DNA from: Pseudomonadota bacterium
GTDB taxonomy: Bacteria; Desulfobacterota; Desulfobacteria; Desulfobacterales; Desulfolunaceae
Direction: 5' to 3'
NCBI GenBank assembly: GCA_018818835.1
Contig: JAHIRD010000026.1
Location: forward strand, 25,952-89,951
Length of the DNA stretch: 64,000 nt
Numbering within the stretch: the first letter of the stretch is position 1; each line of letters starts with the position of its first letter. Below, piece by piece: positions 24,801-32,638 of this stretch. The translations under genes were made by a program, and so were the position numbers. The notes beneath the pieces were generated by a model. That model worked only from the letters and a program-made list of their open reading frames with translations. It was not told the origin of the DNA and did no database searches.

Positions 24801-27450
24801 TTTTATAAGGATCCGTCATTTTGGGCAGGTCAGACAACCCACAGATCCCCGTTTCTGTTAAATGGTGCTCTAATTTGGCATATTCGATATGCATGTGCCG
24901 TTTGTTCGGAGTTCGAGGAAAGTGTATGCCCAATAAGCCCAGAACCTCCAGGGAGATCGCCAGAGACTCCTTGAGCTTGTTCTGGTTGGCCCTTGCAATA
25001 ATCATTATCTCGTAGACCCTGGTCATATCAAGGACATCCCGCGCATGGTCTATAACAACCTGACAATATCGGGTCATCTCTTCATCCTGGTTGATACGAA
25101 AGCAGGCGATCCCGGCCTCGATGTGGAGTTTGAGGGCTGCCTCATAGGTTTCTTCCCAAGCCCTGTCACCTAAAAGAGCGATGCCTTTCTTTAAAAATTC
25201 TAAAGAAGATTCAAATGCTGCCGATCGTTTTGCGGTTTTCGCCGCCTTGATATTGAGTTCTACAAGACGGAATCTTTCGTCCGGGGTTTGTGCATGAACG
25301 CTTCCTGTGTTCAGCTGATTCACCAGATAGAGTATTTTTTCCTCACGTGAATCCGTGTTCGAGTTCTGAAGCTCCAGGTTCCCTATACGCCAATGCATGG
25401 CCGTTTTTTCGTGATCTGCGAGCAGGGAATAAGCCGCTTCGTGTATTCGTTCATGATGAAATCGATACATGTCTTCAAACACTGAAATCAGGCCTTCTTC
25501 CGTTAACTGGGCCAGGATGGTCAGGGTTTCATCCAGGGTTTTTTCAAGAATCAATGACAGTGTCACCAGATCAAATCGGTTTCCAATGCATGCGCAAACC
25601 TTCAGAACCTGTTGGGCAGGTACTGGCAGACACGTAATTTTATCTGACAGAAGATCCACCACGTTGTCAGTGACCTTCATGTTTTTTATCTTTTCAAGGT
25701 CCCATGCCCATCCCATGGCAGGGTCCACATGCAATACCTTTTGGTCATAGAGGGTCTTAAAAAACTGATTGACAAAAAATGGATTTCCAAGGGTTTTCGA
25801 ATAGACCAGAGCAGCAAGGGGAAATGATATAGCCTTATCCACGTGAAGAAAATGAGCCACCAGATCATTGACAGCATTCACATCCAGGGGGCCCATATGA
25901 ATCTCACTGGTCTGTGAGATGGATTTTTTCAGTTTGCGCATCAAGGTACTGACAGGATGGGTTTCATCAATTTCATTTTTTCTGTAAGCGATGATCAAAA
26001 GTAAGGATTTTAGATCATGTTCAGCGATAATCCGTCTGATAAAAACCGTACTTGCCGTGTCTGCCCATTGAAGATCGTCCAGAAAAAGAACAAGGGGGTG
26101 TTCCGGTGCCGCAAACACGTTAATCATATTTTTAAGCGTTGTGTAAAAAGCGGTTCTGGCCTCATCCGATTCAATCCATTCAAGCTCGGGCTGTTTACCG
26201 ATGATCAGTTCGAGCTTTGGCATGACCGAGGTGATGAGCCCCCCGTTTCCCCCAAAGGCTGACAGCAATTTTTCTTTCCATAGGTTTATCTGTTCTTCGT
26301 TTTGGGATAATAATTGCTGTATCAGGCCCTGAAGTGCCTGGATTAAAGCGCTATATGGGACATCCCGTCTGAACTGATCAAAATTGCCTGAGAGAAAAAA
26401 TCCTCGTTTCTCCAGAATAGGTTTGTGCACCTCATTGATTAACGTTGACTTCCCGATTCCAGGATCACCTGTCACCACCATAAGCTCTTTGCTACCATGG
26501 CTCACCCGTTCAAAACATGACATCAACGCGTTGAGTTCCTTTTCCCTTCCATGCAGACTCTGGGGAATGATGAACTTGATGGGGACGTCTTTTTTTGAAA
26601 TATCAAAGTCTTCAATCCGGCCGTATTTCTTCAATCGGAAAAGACATTCCGTGAGATCGGCCAGAAGACCGAACCCGTTTTGATAACGCTCTTCGGGTGT
26701 TTTAAACAGCAATTTGTCGATGATATCCGAGAGGACCTGTGGAATATTCGGATTTTTATCCTTGGCAGGCAACGGTTTTCTGGCGATGTGGGAGTAGATC
26801 ATCTCCATGGGGTCTTTGGTCAAAAAGGGAGGGGCACCTGTCAGCATTTCATAAAAGGTGATGCCCAGAGAGTAAAAATCGGTCCGGTAGTCAACAATCC
26901 GGTTCATTCGTCCTGTCTGCTCGGGGGATATGTATGTCAGGGTGTCCTCAATGTTATCCGAGACTGATACGATCTTTTTGTTGCGGGTCAGAGATGTTGA
27001 AACTCCGAAATTGGCGAGTTTAATTTCGCCAGTGTCTGCATTTACAAAGATGTTGTGGGGTTTTATCGCCTGGTGAACAATATTTTTTTGGTGAAGCTGC
27101 CCCAATGTGTTTGATATGGGGATGGCTGTTTCCAAGAACGACTTTAAATCGAATGATCCATTTTTTAAAGCGCGATGGATTGAAATGCCTGAAAAATCTT
27201 CCAGAATCAGAGCAAACTGCCCGGGTTGCTCAATGATCTCAAGGATGTTGATGATGCCATCCAATTCGGATGTTTTGATAAGCAAATAGTCCTGCTTGAA
27301 TCTTGCGATTTCTGCGGGGCTGTGTTTCCCTGTCTTAAATGTTTTAATAATGACCGAATGGTTTTTCCCTGTTTTTCGGCCCCGGTAAAGGTGGGATTCT
27401 TTTGTTCCAGCCATCGTTTCGAGAATGTCATATCCTTGTACCAATTCCAT
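21844..27450 (-). CDS. Giant kinase-like/AAA/TPR/GAF/PAS/SpoIIE phosphatase, paralogue 2
   Basis: An 1868-residue paralogue of the protein at 12123-17789, with the same order: kinase-like (1-270), AAA ATPase (Walker A GDPGIGKS, Walker B LFLDDLQWAD), helical repeats, GAF, PAS, coiled coil and SpoIIE phosphatase (GGDFF, DCTGHGVPGAF, SDDGLDAGI, STDGFVDQ, QDDVTVV). Counting from the ATG at 27450, the kinase motifs fall at the same positions as in paralogue 1: HQA at 126-128 (catalytic Asp replaced by Ala) and NFG at 147-149. This supports that start over the ATG at 27480, which adds ten unmatched residues and lacks a binding site; AAAGGGG precedes 27450. With both catalytic Asps missing, the kinase-like domain is almost certainly a pseudokinase. 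Phosphatase and ATPase motifs look intact. Confidence 0.9.
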   Translation of the reverse strand: MELVQGYDILETMAGTKESHLYRGRKTGKNHSVIIKTFKTGKHSPAEIARFKQDYLLIKTSELDGIINILEIIEQPGQFALILEDFSGISIHRALKNGSFDLKSFLETAIPISNTLGQLHQKNIVHQAIKPHNIFVNADTGEIKLANFGVSTSLTRNKKIVSVSDNIEDTLTYISPEQTGRMNRIVDYRTDFYSLGITFYEMLTGAPPFLTKDPMEMIYSHIARKPLPAKDKNPNIPQVLSDIIDKLLFKTPEERYQNGFGLLADLTECLFRLKKYGRIEDFDISKKDVPIKFIIPQSLHGREKELNALMSCFERVSHGSKELMVVTGDPGIGKSTLINEVHKPILEKRGFFLSGNFDQFRRDVPYSALIQALQGLIQQLLSQNEEQINLWKEKLLSAFGGNGGLITSVMPKLELIIGKQPELEWIESDEARTAFYTTLKNMINVFAAPEHPLVLFLDDLQWADTASTVFIRRIIAEHDLKSLLLIIAYRKNEIDETHPVSTLMRKLKKSISQTSEIHMGPLDVNAVNDLVAHFLHVDKAISFPLAALVYSKTLGNPFFVNQFFKTLYDQKVLHVDPAMGWAWDLEKIKNMKVTDNVVDLLSDKITCLPVPAQQVLKVCACIGNRFDLVTLSLILEKTLDETLTILAQLTEEGLISVFEDMYRFHHERIHEAAYSLLADHEKTAMHWRIGNLELQNSNTDSREEKILYLVNQLNTGSVHAQTPDERFRLVELNIKAAKTAKRSAAFESSLEFLKKGIALLGDRAWEETYEAALKLHIEAGIACFRINQDEEMTRYCQVVIDHARDVLDMTRVYEIMIIARANQNKLKESLAISLEVLGLLGIHFPRTPNKRHMHIEYAKLEHHLTETGICGLSDLPKMTDPYKIATVRILLRMTLSAITLNIPLYVLAVMKRFELSTTHGFVPESIPTFATLGSILCGIFDKIHAGTRLCRAAIDIADQYNLVPEKLSANMYFDSSVSFWTEHLNSKISHLLELSRDLSQIGHVQPAALCLTFYAGILYTGKNLSELEKEFAQHSKQLSKMGFSYGVIIYQIYMQQIQNLTGGAENPARIQGKIFNLPEFLPILKEIGASIFIALATLHEMMAAYMFEDYAYAEKSAKKTDEYIDFTKEIHVYPIMVFYMSLSRLAVYPEAEPHEQKKIRHHVNTNQKKMLFWAEYGPMNILHHYYLVEAELSRVTGKQERASEYYDKAVAASIEHGYIQYEALSNELAAKFWLNREKQLFARAYMENALEAYSRWGAKAKVEHLIKTYPSLIRRFDNPARERESAPGSTTMDNLDMVTIVKTTQALSIEMDLEKLINKMMHLSIENAGAQKGFLILEKDKHLYVVAEGGPDKDIRVQKGVSIHSHGDLSYSIVYYVARTKEILILNHAVSEGPFTNDPYVIKNQPKSILCLPVIRQSKLVGVLYLENNIAVGAFTPDRVEVLALLSSQAAISIENARLYENVRRAREHVHNLLETANEGFWQIDHEGMTRDVNPEMCLILGRPREEIVGHSFFEFVDEKNIASALSQRGDLKHQKKSIYEAALIRPDGTTVDCLFKATSIHEGENPGSFAMVTDITERKRAEEEIKTLNAELELRVMVRTKELNLTLEKVEKANTHIMESIRYAKMIQQSLLPNLNQVKTWLPNSFFIWEPRDIIGGDFFYADVFENGFILAVVDCTGHGVPGAFMTMIAASGLRRVIRDDGCRAPADILKRLNAIVKTSLQQDTKHALSDDGLDAGICSMNYESHILTFAGARLPLLCTNKGELTVISGDKQSIGYSHSDLNYSYTEHRIPLHNGQRFYLSTDGFVDQLGGIHRRRFGRKRFQDIIMENSHKPFDEQQEILIQAFKDHKKTNDQQDDVTVVGFGVI

Positions 27451-27611
27451 CTGAGAGAGCCCCTTTGGTAAGCGATACATCTGTTATGATTGGACACATA
27501 TGATTATAACATGATAAATGCATTTATATGTGAGTTAATTTTGGTTTCCTGTCAATAATGTTTTTATACGTATGCTAAAGATTATGACTGCGTGAAAGAC
27601 TTGGTTTATGT

Positions 27612-28274
27612 ATGCTTGTCAGTCACAGAAAAAAATTCATCTACACCAAAACCAGGAAAACGGCGGGGACGTCGGTGGAGTCCTATTTTGAAAAATACTG
27701 CCTTCCAGAAGGGGACTGGACATTTTCGCATGCCAGGGATGAGACAGTCTGCGAGCAAGGCATCATTGGTTTTCGTGGCAGCCAATCAGGTGATAAAACC
27801 TGGTGGAACCATATGCCGGCGGCAGACATTTGCGGGCTGATCGGCCAGGAGATCTGGCGTAACTATTTTAAATTCTGCGTGGTCAGAAACCCCTTTGACA
27901 AGGTGGTTTCCGCCTTTCATTTCTTTGGAACACAAAGACCCCCTGAGCCTGGTATTGAGCCGGATCTTCTGGTCCGGCAGTTCAGGGCCTGGCTTAAAGA
28001 AAATCAAAAGGTTATGGACAGGGAAACCTACATGATAAATAATCTGATCGCCATGGATTATTTTATTCGTTATGAACATCTGAAAGAAGGTATCTGTCAT
28101 GTCTGCGATCATCTGGGTCTGCCCTTTGAACCCCATGACATCCCTGTTTTAAAAGCAGGGGTTCGGGACAGATGCATTGACCTAAGGGACTATTATGATG
28201 AGTCCAGCTATGCCATCGTCGAGGCCAATTACCGATTTGAGCTTGATTATTTCGGGTATAAACGGCCTCGCTGA
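27612..28274 (+). CDS. Sulfotransferase family protein
   Basis: A 220-residue PAPS-dependent sulfotransferase-like protein of the Sulfotransfer_2 kind. The 5'-phosphosulfate loop TKTRKTAGTSVES lies at 12-24 and the 3'-phosphate region VVRNPFDKVVSAF at about 90-102, both close to family consensus. Members sulfate carbohydrates or other small acceptors, so exopolysaccharide is a possible acceptor here (inference). The start fits family members, which begin just before the PAPS loop, although no strong ribosome binding site is seen. Transcribed away from giant paralogue 2; it converges with a small unknown gene. Confidence 0.85.
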   Translation: MLVSHRKKFIYTKTRKTAGTSVESYFEKYCLPEGDWTFSHARDETVCEQGIIGFRGSQSGDKTWWNHMPAADICGLIGQEIWRNYFKFCVVRNPFDKVVSAFHFFGTQRPPEPGIEPDLLVRQFRAWLKENQKVMDRETYMINNLIAMDYFIRYEHLKEGICHVCDHLGLPFEPHDIPVLKAGVRDRCIDLRDYYDESSYAIVEANYRFELDYFGYKRPR

Positions 28275-28301
28275 GTTACTGACGAAGGAACTGGCATGGC
28301 A

Positions 28302-28652
28302 TTAAAAGATTTTAGAAACGTTGATGTTTTCAACCACAAAAGGGATGCAGCGGATGCCCACACTGCCCTTTTTAACCCAGATTCGGGCCGTGATTGTGGT
28401 GTCACCCTCAAGAGTGACTTCATTGGAAAGTCGTTCCACATAGGAAATGTCCTTGAGCCTGAATTCAAAATACGTGGGATGGTTTCCGAACTGGTCTGCC
28501 ACCAGGATAATTTTATCTTCTCGCTCAGGGTGTTTTCTGGGACTCCCGATAAAGCAGATATGGGTGTTTTTCAACAGGTTTATATCCTGTTTATCGTCAA
28601 AAATCCGGATGTCATATTTTTCGTGATACTTTAAAAAATAATCAAAAGGCAT
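28302..28652 (-). CDS. Conserved-looking small protein of unknown function
   Basis: A 116-residue protein without signal peptide or membrane helix. It is beta-rich by inspection and contains FIGSPRKHPEREDKIILVADQFG. No family is recognised. A very good ribosome binding site, AGGAGG eight bases before the ATG, makes it a real gene. It is transcribed away from the NAPE-PLD-like gene and converges with the sulfotransferase gene, 27 bases apart. Confidence 0.7.
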   Translation of the reverse strand: MPFDYFLKYHEKYDIRIFDDKQDINLLKNTHICFIGSPRKHPEREDKIILVADQFGNHPTYFEFRLKDISYVERLSNEVTLEGDTTITARIWVKKGSVGIRCIPFVVENINVSKIF

Positions 28653-28832
28653 CGTTAACCTCCTGGACAGATGATCTGAAAATGCGCTGTGGAAAATGAA
28701 ATGATTGATGCATCATTCGTCTAGGTTATACCATAGGGGGGGAATAGATTTCAATCGGCTTTTCCATGTGTATGGTGTAAGGGTATGGGAACGGAGCCAT
28801 TAGGGCTTGAATTTATCGTGAAGGATATCAGC

Positions 28833-29933
28833 ATGTTTTTAAATCCAATACTCATTGTTTTTTGTCTTTTATGTTTCGGCATCGGAGCCTTTTTATTCCT
28901 GTCTCCCCAATTGGGGGGAGGGCATTCATCCCATCGTTTGGAACGCATCCGTTCATCCTCCCATTATCGACGGGGGAGATTCCGGAATCAGGAATCCACA
29001 GCCTTGCTGGGGTCTTTGCCTAACCGCTTGCTGGCGGTTCTTGATTTTGCCCTGACCCGGAACAAGCGATTCCCGGAAAAACCTATACCTGTTGAACCCT
29101 TGGATACCCGGACGCTTGAGGCAGCTTTACCCGGTTCCTGCCGTATATTCTGGCTGGGGCATTCCTGTCTTTTGATTCAACTGGACGGGAAAAACATTGT
29201 CACCGATCCTGTGCTTAGTCGCAGGGCGTCCCCCCTTGTCGTTGCAGGCCCAAAGAGTTTTTACGACCAGGGCCTCGTGTCTCCTCTTAAGCTCCCTGAA
29301 ATTCATATTATGGTTATTTCCCATGATCATTACGATCATCTGGACATCAAGGCCATTCGGGCCCTGGATAAAAAAACCCGTCACTATGTGGTCCCCTTGG
29401 GCCTGGGAAGTCATCTTGAATCCTGGGGGGTCTTGCCTGAAAAAATTCACGAATGCGACTGGGAAGAGAGTGTCTGCATTGACGGCATTACCCTGACGGC
29501 CACGCCATCACGCCATTTTTCCGGACGTGGGCCCTTTGACAGGTTCAAGACCCTGTGGGCGTCCTTTGTCATTGAGGGGGCAGGGAAACGTCTTTTTTTT
29601 GGTGGAGATTCGGGCTATGATCAGGGGTTTATGAAGATCGGAGAGTCTTATGGCCCCTTTGACCTGACCTTTCTGGAATGTGGGGCTTACAGCAAATACT
29701 GGCCCAATATCCACATGCTTCCTGAGCAGACAGTCCAGGCCCATCAAGATCTGAAGGGCAGGGCCCTTATGCCCATCCATTGGGCCAGATTTAACTTGAG
29801 CATTCATTCCTGGACCGAACCTGTGGAACGATTGCTTGCAAAGGCCGGACAAGACAATGTGCGTGTGGTGACCCCGATGATCGGTCAGGGCTTTGATCTG
29901 GATGGTGACATGCCGGATAGTGCATGGTGGTGA
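28833..29933 (+). CDS. NAPE-PLD-like metallo-beta-lactamase-fold hydrolase
   Basis: A 366-residue membrane-anchored hydrolase. An N-terminal hydrophobic segment (about 2-25) precedes the metallo-beta-lactamase domain. The zinc motif HDHYDH is at 164-169, with further likely ligands in ATPSRHFSGRG, FFGGDSGYD and MPIHWARF. The pattern fits the UlaG/NAPE-phospholipase D branch, whose members cleave phosphodiesters such as N-acyl phosphatidylethanolamine. The start at 28833 has AAGGA eight bases upstream; the ATG at 28785 is too close to its AAGGG. A MITE-like copy begins six bases after the stop codon. Confidence 0.85.
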   Translation: MFLNPILIVFCLLCFGIGAFLFLSPQLGGGHSSHRLERIRSSSHYRRGRFRNQESTALLGSLPNRLLAVLDFALTRNKRFPEKPIPVEPLDTRTLEAALPGSCRIFWLGHSCLLIQLDGKNIVTDPVLSRRASPLVVAGPKSFYDQGLVSPLKLPEIHIMVISHDHYDHLDIKAIRALDKKTRHYVVPLGLGSHLESWGVLPEKIHECDWEESVCIDGITLTATPSRHFSGRGPFDRFKTLWASFVIEGAGKRLFFGGDSGYDQGFMKIGESYGPFDLTFLECGAYSKYWPNIHMLPEQTVQAHQDLKGRALMPIHWARFNLSIHSWTEPVERLLAKAGQDNVRVVTPMIGQGFDLDGDMPDSAWW

Positions 29934-29938
29934 AACAA

Positions 29939-30032
29939 GATGACGTCGTAAAAAGTCCCATATGCGGCGTTATAGTGTTTGGTCTATGGACCTTTTTTTC
30001 ATAGCCATCTGTCGACGTTTTGCGAGTTCGTT
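29939..30032 (+). repeat. MITE-like element, internally deleted copy B
   Basis: Begins GATGACGTCGTAAAAAG and ends TTTTGCGAGTTCGTTC, but most of the central palindrome is missing: ATAGTGTTTGG joins directly to TCTATGGACC. It follows the stop codon at 29933 by five bases. Confidence 0.75.
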
Positions 30033-30056
30033 CAATGAACGATGATTTAGTCAATG

Positions 30057-30084
30057 TTGAGTGACTATGGTTGAGTGATTATGG
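30057..30084. repeat. 14-bp tandem repeat, two units
   Basis: TTGAGTGACTATGG followed directly by TTGAGTGATTATGG. It lies between MITE-like copy B and the lemA leader; no function is evident. Confidence 0.6.
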
Positions 30085-30092
30085 GTTTAGTA

Positions 30093-30121
30093 TTGACTCC
30101 ACCAGGGTCAGGTAATACCAT
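30093..30121 (+). promoter_or_regulatory. Candidate sigma-70 promoter of the lemA cluster
   Basis: TTGACT (30093-30098), 17 bases, TACCAT (30116-30121): five and four matches to consensus. A start near 30128 would place the hairpins at 30124-30143 and 30156-30180 at or within the leader. Confidence 0.45.
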
Positions 30122-30123
30122 GG

Positions 30124-30189
30124 CCGGAATTTATACATTCCGGAAATTATCAGGTGGGGCCCACGGAACCTGTGGGCCCCTTGTCTTTT
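30124..30189 (+). terminator. Tandem hairpins with terminator just before lemA
   Basis: Hairpin 1: CCGGAAT (30124-30130) with ATTCCGG (30137-30143). Hairpin 2: GGGGCCCAC (30156-30164) with GTGGGCCCC (30172-30180), then TTGTCTTTT. The second has the form of a Rho-independent terminator yet ends only 22 bases before the lemA start, leaving no room for a promoter after it. It either ends upstream transcripts with read-through, or works as an attenuator. Confidence 0.7.
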
Positions 30190-30210
30190 AACATGATCAA
30201 GGAGTATGGC

Positions 30211-30795
30211 ATGAAACGTTTTGGGATCGTTGTGGCGATATTTTTCTCACTGTTTTGTTTTTCATCCTGTGGTTACAACACGCTTCAGCAAAATGAAGAA
30301 GGCGTTTTCAAGGCCTGGGGTGATGTGGAGTCCAACCTCCAGCGCCGGGCGGATTTGATTCCCAACCTGGTCCAGACTGTCAAAGGCTATGCAAGCCATG
30401 AACAGGAGACACTCCAGGGGGTGGTGGAAGCCCGTGCCAAGGCAACCCAGACCCAGCTTTCGGTCAAGGATCTGAGCAATCCCGAGGCCATGGCCCAAAT
30501 GAGCAAAGCCCAGGGGATGCTTTCCTCGGCCTTGTCACGGCTGATGGTGGTGGTGGAGCGATACCCGGATTTGAAGGCCAACCAGAATTTCATGTCGCTT
30601 CAGGACCAGCTCGAAGGTACGGAAAACCGTATCAATGTGGCTCGCCAGCGATATAATCAGGCTGTGGAGCAGTTTAACGTGTCCATCCGGAAATTTCCTA
30701 ACAGCCTGACCAACAAACTGCTTTTGAACCTGGAGCGCAAAGAGTATTTCAAGGCTGATTCGGATTCAAAATCAGCACCCCAGGTAAAATTTTGA
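30211..30795 (+). CDS. lemA: LemA family lipoprotein
   Basis: A 194-residue LemA protein. It starts with a lipoprotein signal ([20 protein letters not shown]), then the helical LemA core with [56 protein letters not shown] and the [19 protein letters not shown] signature. LemA proteins are envelope-associated helical bundles often encoded beside TPM-domain proteins, as here; their biochemical role is not settled. The ATG at 30211 has AAGGAG six bases upstream and starts a clean signal peptide; an upstream in-frame start would cross the terminator hairpin. First gene of a three-gene set with the two TPM genes. Confidence 0.92.
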   Translation: MKRFGIVVAIFFSLFCFSSCGYNTLQQNEEGVFKAWGDVESNLQRRADLIPNLVQTVKGYASHEQETLQGVVEARAKATQTQLSVKDLSNPEAMAQMSKAQGMLSSALSRLMVVVERYPDLKANQNFMSLQDQLEGTENRINVARQRYNQAVEQFNVSIRKFPNSLTNKLLLNLERKEYFKADSDSKSAPQVKF

Positions 30796-30823
30796 TTTTA
30801 TAGAAGACCCATCAGGACACGGG

Positions 30824-31726
30824 ATGAAAAACAATTTATTCAAAAAAGTCAGGCAGAGGATACTCGCCGTTTCCGTCATGGTCATGGCCGGGTTTTTTGT
30901 TTTTGCACAGGGGGCAGAGGCGGAGATTGCCGTGCCTCCTCTCAAGGGCCGGGTTAACGATTACGCAGGCATGTTGACCTCAAGGACCATCCAGGACCTT
31001 GAGGCACAGCTTTCGGCTCTGGAGACGAGTGATTCCACACAGGTGGTGGTTTTAACGGTGAACTCCTTAGAAGGAGAAGCCATTGAAACCTTTTCCATCC
31101 GTGTGGCCGAGGCATGGAAAATCGGTCAGAAAGATCTGGACAACGGCGCGATCTTCATCGTTTCCAAACAGGACCGGAAACTTCGCATTGAGGCGGGCTA
31201 TGGACTGGAAGGACGATTGACAGACCTGATCGCCGGACAGATTATACGGAATGTGGTGGTCCCCGAATTCAAACGCGGGGATTTTAACCAGGGGATCAGT
31301 GCCGGTGTTGGCGCCATGATCTCCGTGGTGCGTGGGGAATACAAGGGATCCCCCGTAAAACACAGATCCCGGTCCAAATCCCAGGGCCCCTTGTTTGCCA
31401 TTCTTGCCTTTGTCTTTCTTGTTTCCCAACTGGGCCGCGCTAACAAGGGCCTCGGGGCCGTTGCCGGTGGCATCATGCTGCCCGTGTTTGGCGGGATGTT
31501 TTTTGGCGGGGGGCTTGTTTTGCTTCTGATTCTTTTTCCCATAGGTCTCCTTTCCGGGCTTATCCTTTCGGCCATGGGGTCGTCTTTGGGTTCCCATATG
31601 GTGTCCTCACACAGTTATCGTGGCGGCGGTGGTTTTGGTGGCGGAGGCTTTGGTGGCGGAGGCTTTGGCGGTTTTAGCGGCGGTGGTGGCGGCTTTGGCG
31701 GCGGCGGTGCCTCCGGTGGCTGGTGA
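30824..31726 (+). CDS. TPM-domain protein with glycine-rich C terminus
   Basis: A 300-residue membrane protein of the YgcG/TPM family. A signal peptide precedes the TPM domain (about 38-165; VNDYAGMLTSRTIQDLE, DSTQVVVLTVNSLEGE, GYGLEGRLTD, GDFNQGISAG). Two hydrophobic stretches (about 192-245) follow, then a glycine-rich tail of GGGGFGG repeats. This layout is typical of TPM proteins encoded with LemA. The TPM domain is thought to lie outside the cytoplasmic membrane; the function is uncertain. It starts 28 bases after lemA, with AGGA six bases before the ATG, and is surely in the same transcript. Confidence 0.9.
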   Translation: MKNNLFKKVRQRILAVSVMVMAGFFVFAQGAEAEIAVPPLKGRVNDYAGMLTSRTIQDLEAQLSALETSDSTQVVVLTVNSLEGEAIETFSIRVAEAWKIGQKDLDNGAIFIVSKQDRKLRIEAGYGLEGRLTDLIAGQIIRNVVVPEFKRGDFNQGISAGVGAMISVVRGEYKGSPVKHRSRSKSQGPLFAILAFVFLVSQLGRANKGLGAVAGGIMLPVFGGMFFGGGLVLLLILFPIGLLSGLILSAMGSSLGSHMVSSHSYRGGGGFGGGGFGGGGFGGFSGGGGGFGGGGASGGW

Positions 31727-31758
31727 TCAACGAAGGGACATATCACAGTGAATAATGA

Positions 31759-31817
31759 TATACGTCCCATAGGTCTCATACGTCCCATAGGTCTTATCTA
31801 TCCTATATGTTCTATGA
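31759..31817. repeat. Short-period repeat array (CCCATAGGTC family) 4
   Basis: Units ACGTCCCATAGGTCTCAT, ACGTCCCATAGGTCTTAT and CTATCCTATATGTTCTATG at an approximate 10-11 base period, in the gap between the two TPM genes. Confidence 0.7.
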
Positions 31818-31872
31818 AGACCCATCATCCAAACGAATGAGCTATTTATAAAAACAAAACAGGATTTCAAAG

Positions 31873-32532
31873 TTGACCATGAAAAATATGACCGATGCAT
31901 TCTTAAGTGAAAAAGACCGGGAAAAGATCCGTTTGGCCGTTGAAAAGGCCGAGGGCAGAACCTCAGGAGAAATCGTTCCCATGGTGGTTTCTTCCAGTTA
32001 CACCTACCCCATGGCCGATGTTCTGGGGGCTTCAGCCCTCTCTTTTCCATTGGCTGTGATTCTCACTGTCTATGTCTGCGGTCTTTTATGGATGGGAACA
32101 CCTAATATGTGGGTGTTTATCGGTTTTTTTTCAGTGCTTTTTCTTGTGTTTCATGCCTTGATCAAACATGTTTCCGGGTTCAAACGGTTTTTTATTTCCA
32201 AACGGGAAATCGACGAGGAAGTGGGAGAAGCGGCTGTCACCGCTTTTTTCCGCGAAGGCCTTTACCGCACACGGGATGAGACCGGTGTCCTTTTGTTTAT
32301 TTCGGTGTTTGAACGTAAGGTTATGGTTCTTGCGGACAAGGGGATTGATGCCCATGTGGGCAAGGATGCCTGGGTCTGGATTGTGGATCACATCACCAGC
32401 GGAATCAAGCAAAAGCGCCAGGCCGATGCCATCTGTGAAGCCGTAACCATGGTGGGAGACATGCTGGCGACACATTTCCCGGTCAAAGATGATGATACCA
32501 ATGAGTTGAAAAACCTTATCGTAGAATCTTGA
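31873..32532 (+). CDS. Second TPM-domain membrane protein
   Basis: A 219-residue protein of the TPM family without signal peptide. An N-terminal helical part (FLSEKDREKIRLAVEKAEGRTSGEIVPMV) precedes two membrane helices (about 52-100) and the C-terminal TPM-like core (AVTAFFREGLYRTRDETGVLLFISVFERKVMVLADKGI). This is the shorter partner usually found with LemA and the glycine-rich TPM protein. The start may be TTG at 31873, eight bases after AGGA, or ATG at 31879 or 31888. The stop TGA at 32530-32532 overlaps the first two bases of MITE-like copy C. A repeat array separates it from the preceding gene. Confidence 0.85.
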   Translation: MTMKNMTDAFLSEKDREKIRLAVEKAEGRTSGEIVPMVVSSSYTYPMADVLGASALSFPLAVILTVYVCGLLWMGTPNMWVFIGFFSVLFLVFHALIKHVSGFKRFFISKREIDEEVGEAAVTAFFREGLYRTRDETGVLLFISVFERKVMVLADKGIDAHVGKDAWVWIVDHITSGIKQKRQADAICEAVTMVGDMLATHFPVKDDDTNELKNLIVES

Positions 32533-32638
32533 TGGCGTCGTAAAAAGTCCCATATGCGGCGTTATAGTGTTTGGCCGGACGTTCGACATACGCATCACGT
32601 ATGCCTTCACGCCCGGCCAAACACTATGCCTTGCCTAT
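32531..32638 (+). repeat. MITE-like element, copy C between two stop codons
   Basis: Begins GATGGCGTCGTAAAAAG and keeps both halves of the central palindrome (GTTATAGTGTTTGGCC and GGCCAAACACTATGCC) but ends at CTTGCCTAT, lacking the right end. It fills the gap between the convergent TPM and slyX genes: its first two bases are part of one TGA and its last base part of the other. Confidence 0.85.

Noticed and set aside
28296..28634. 112-residue plus-strand open frame
   Set aside because: Opposite to the 116-residue gene at 28302-28652, which has an excellent ribosome binding site.
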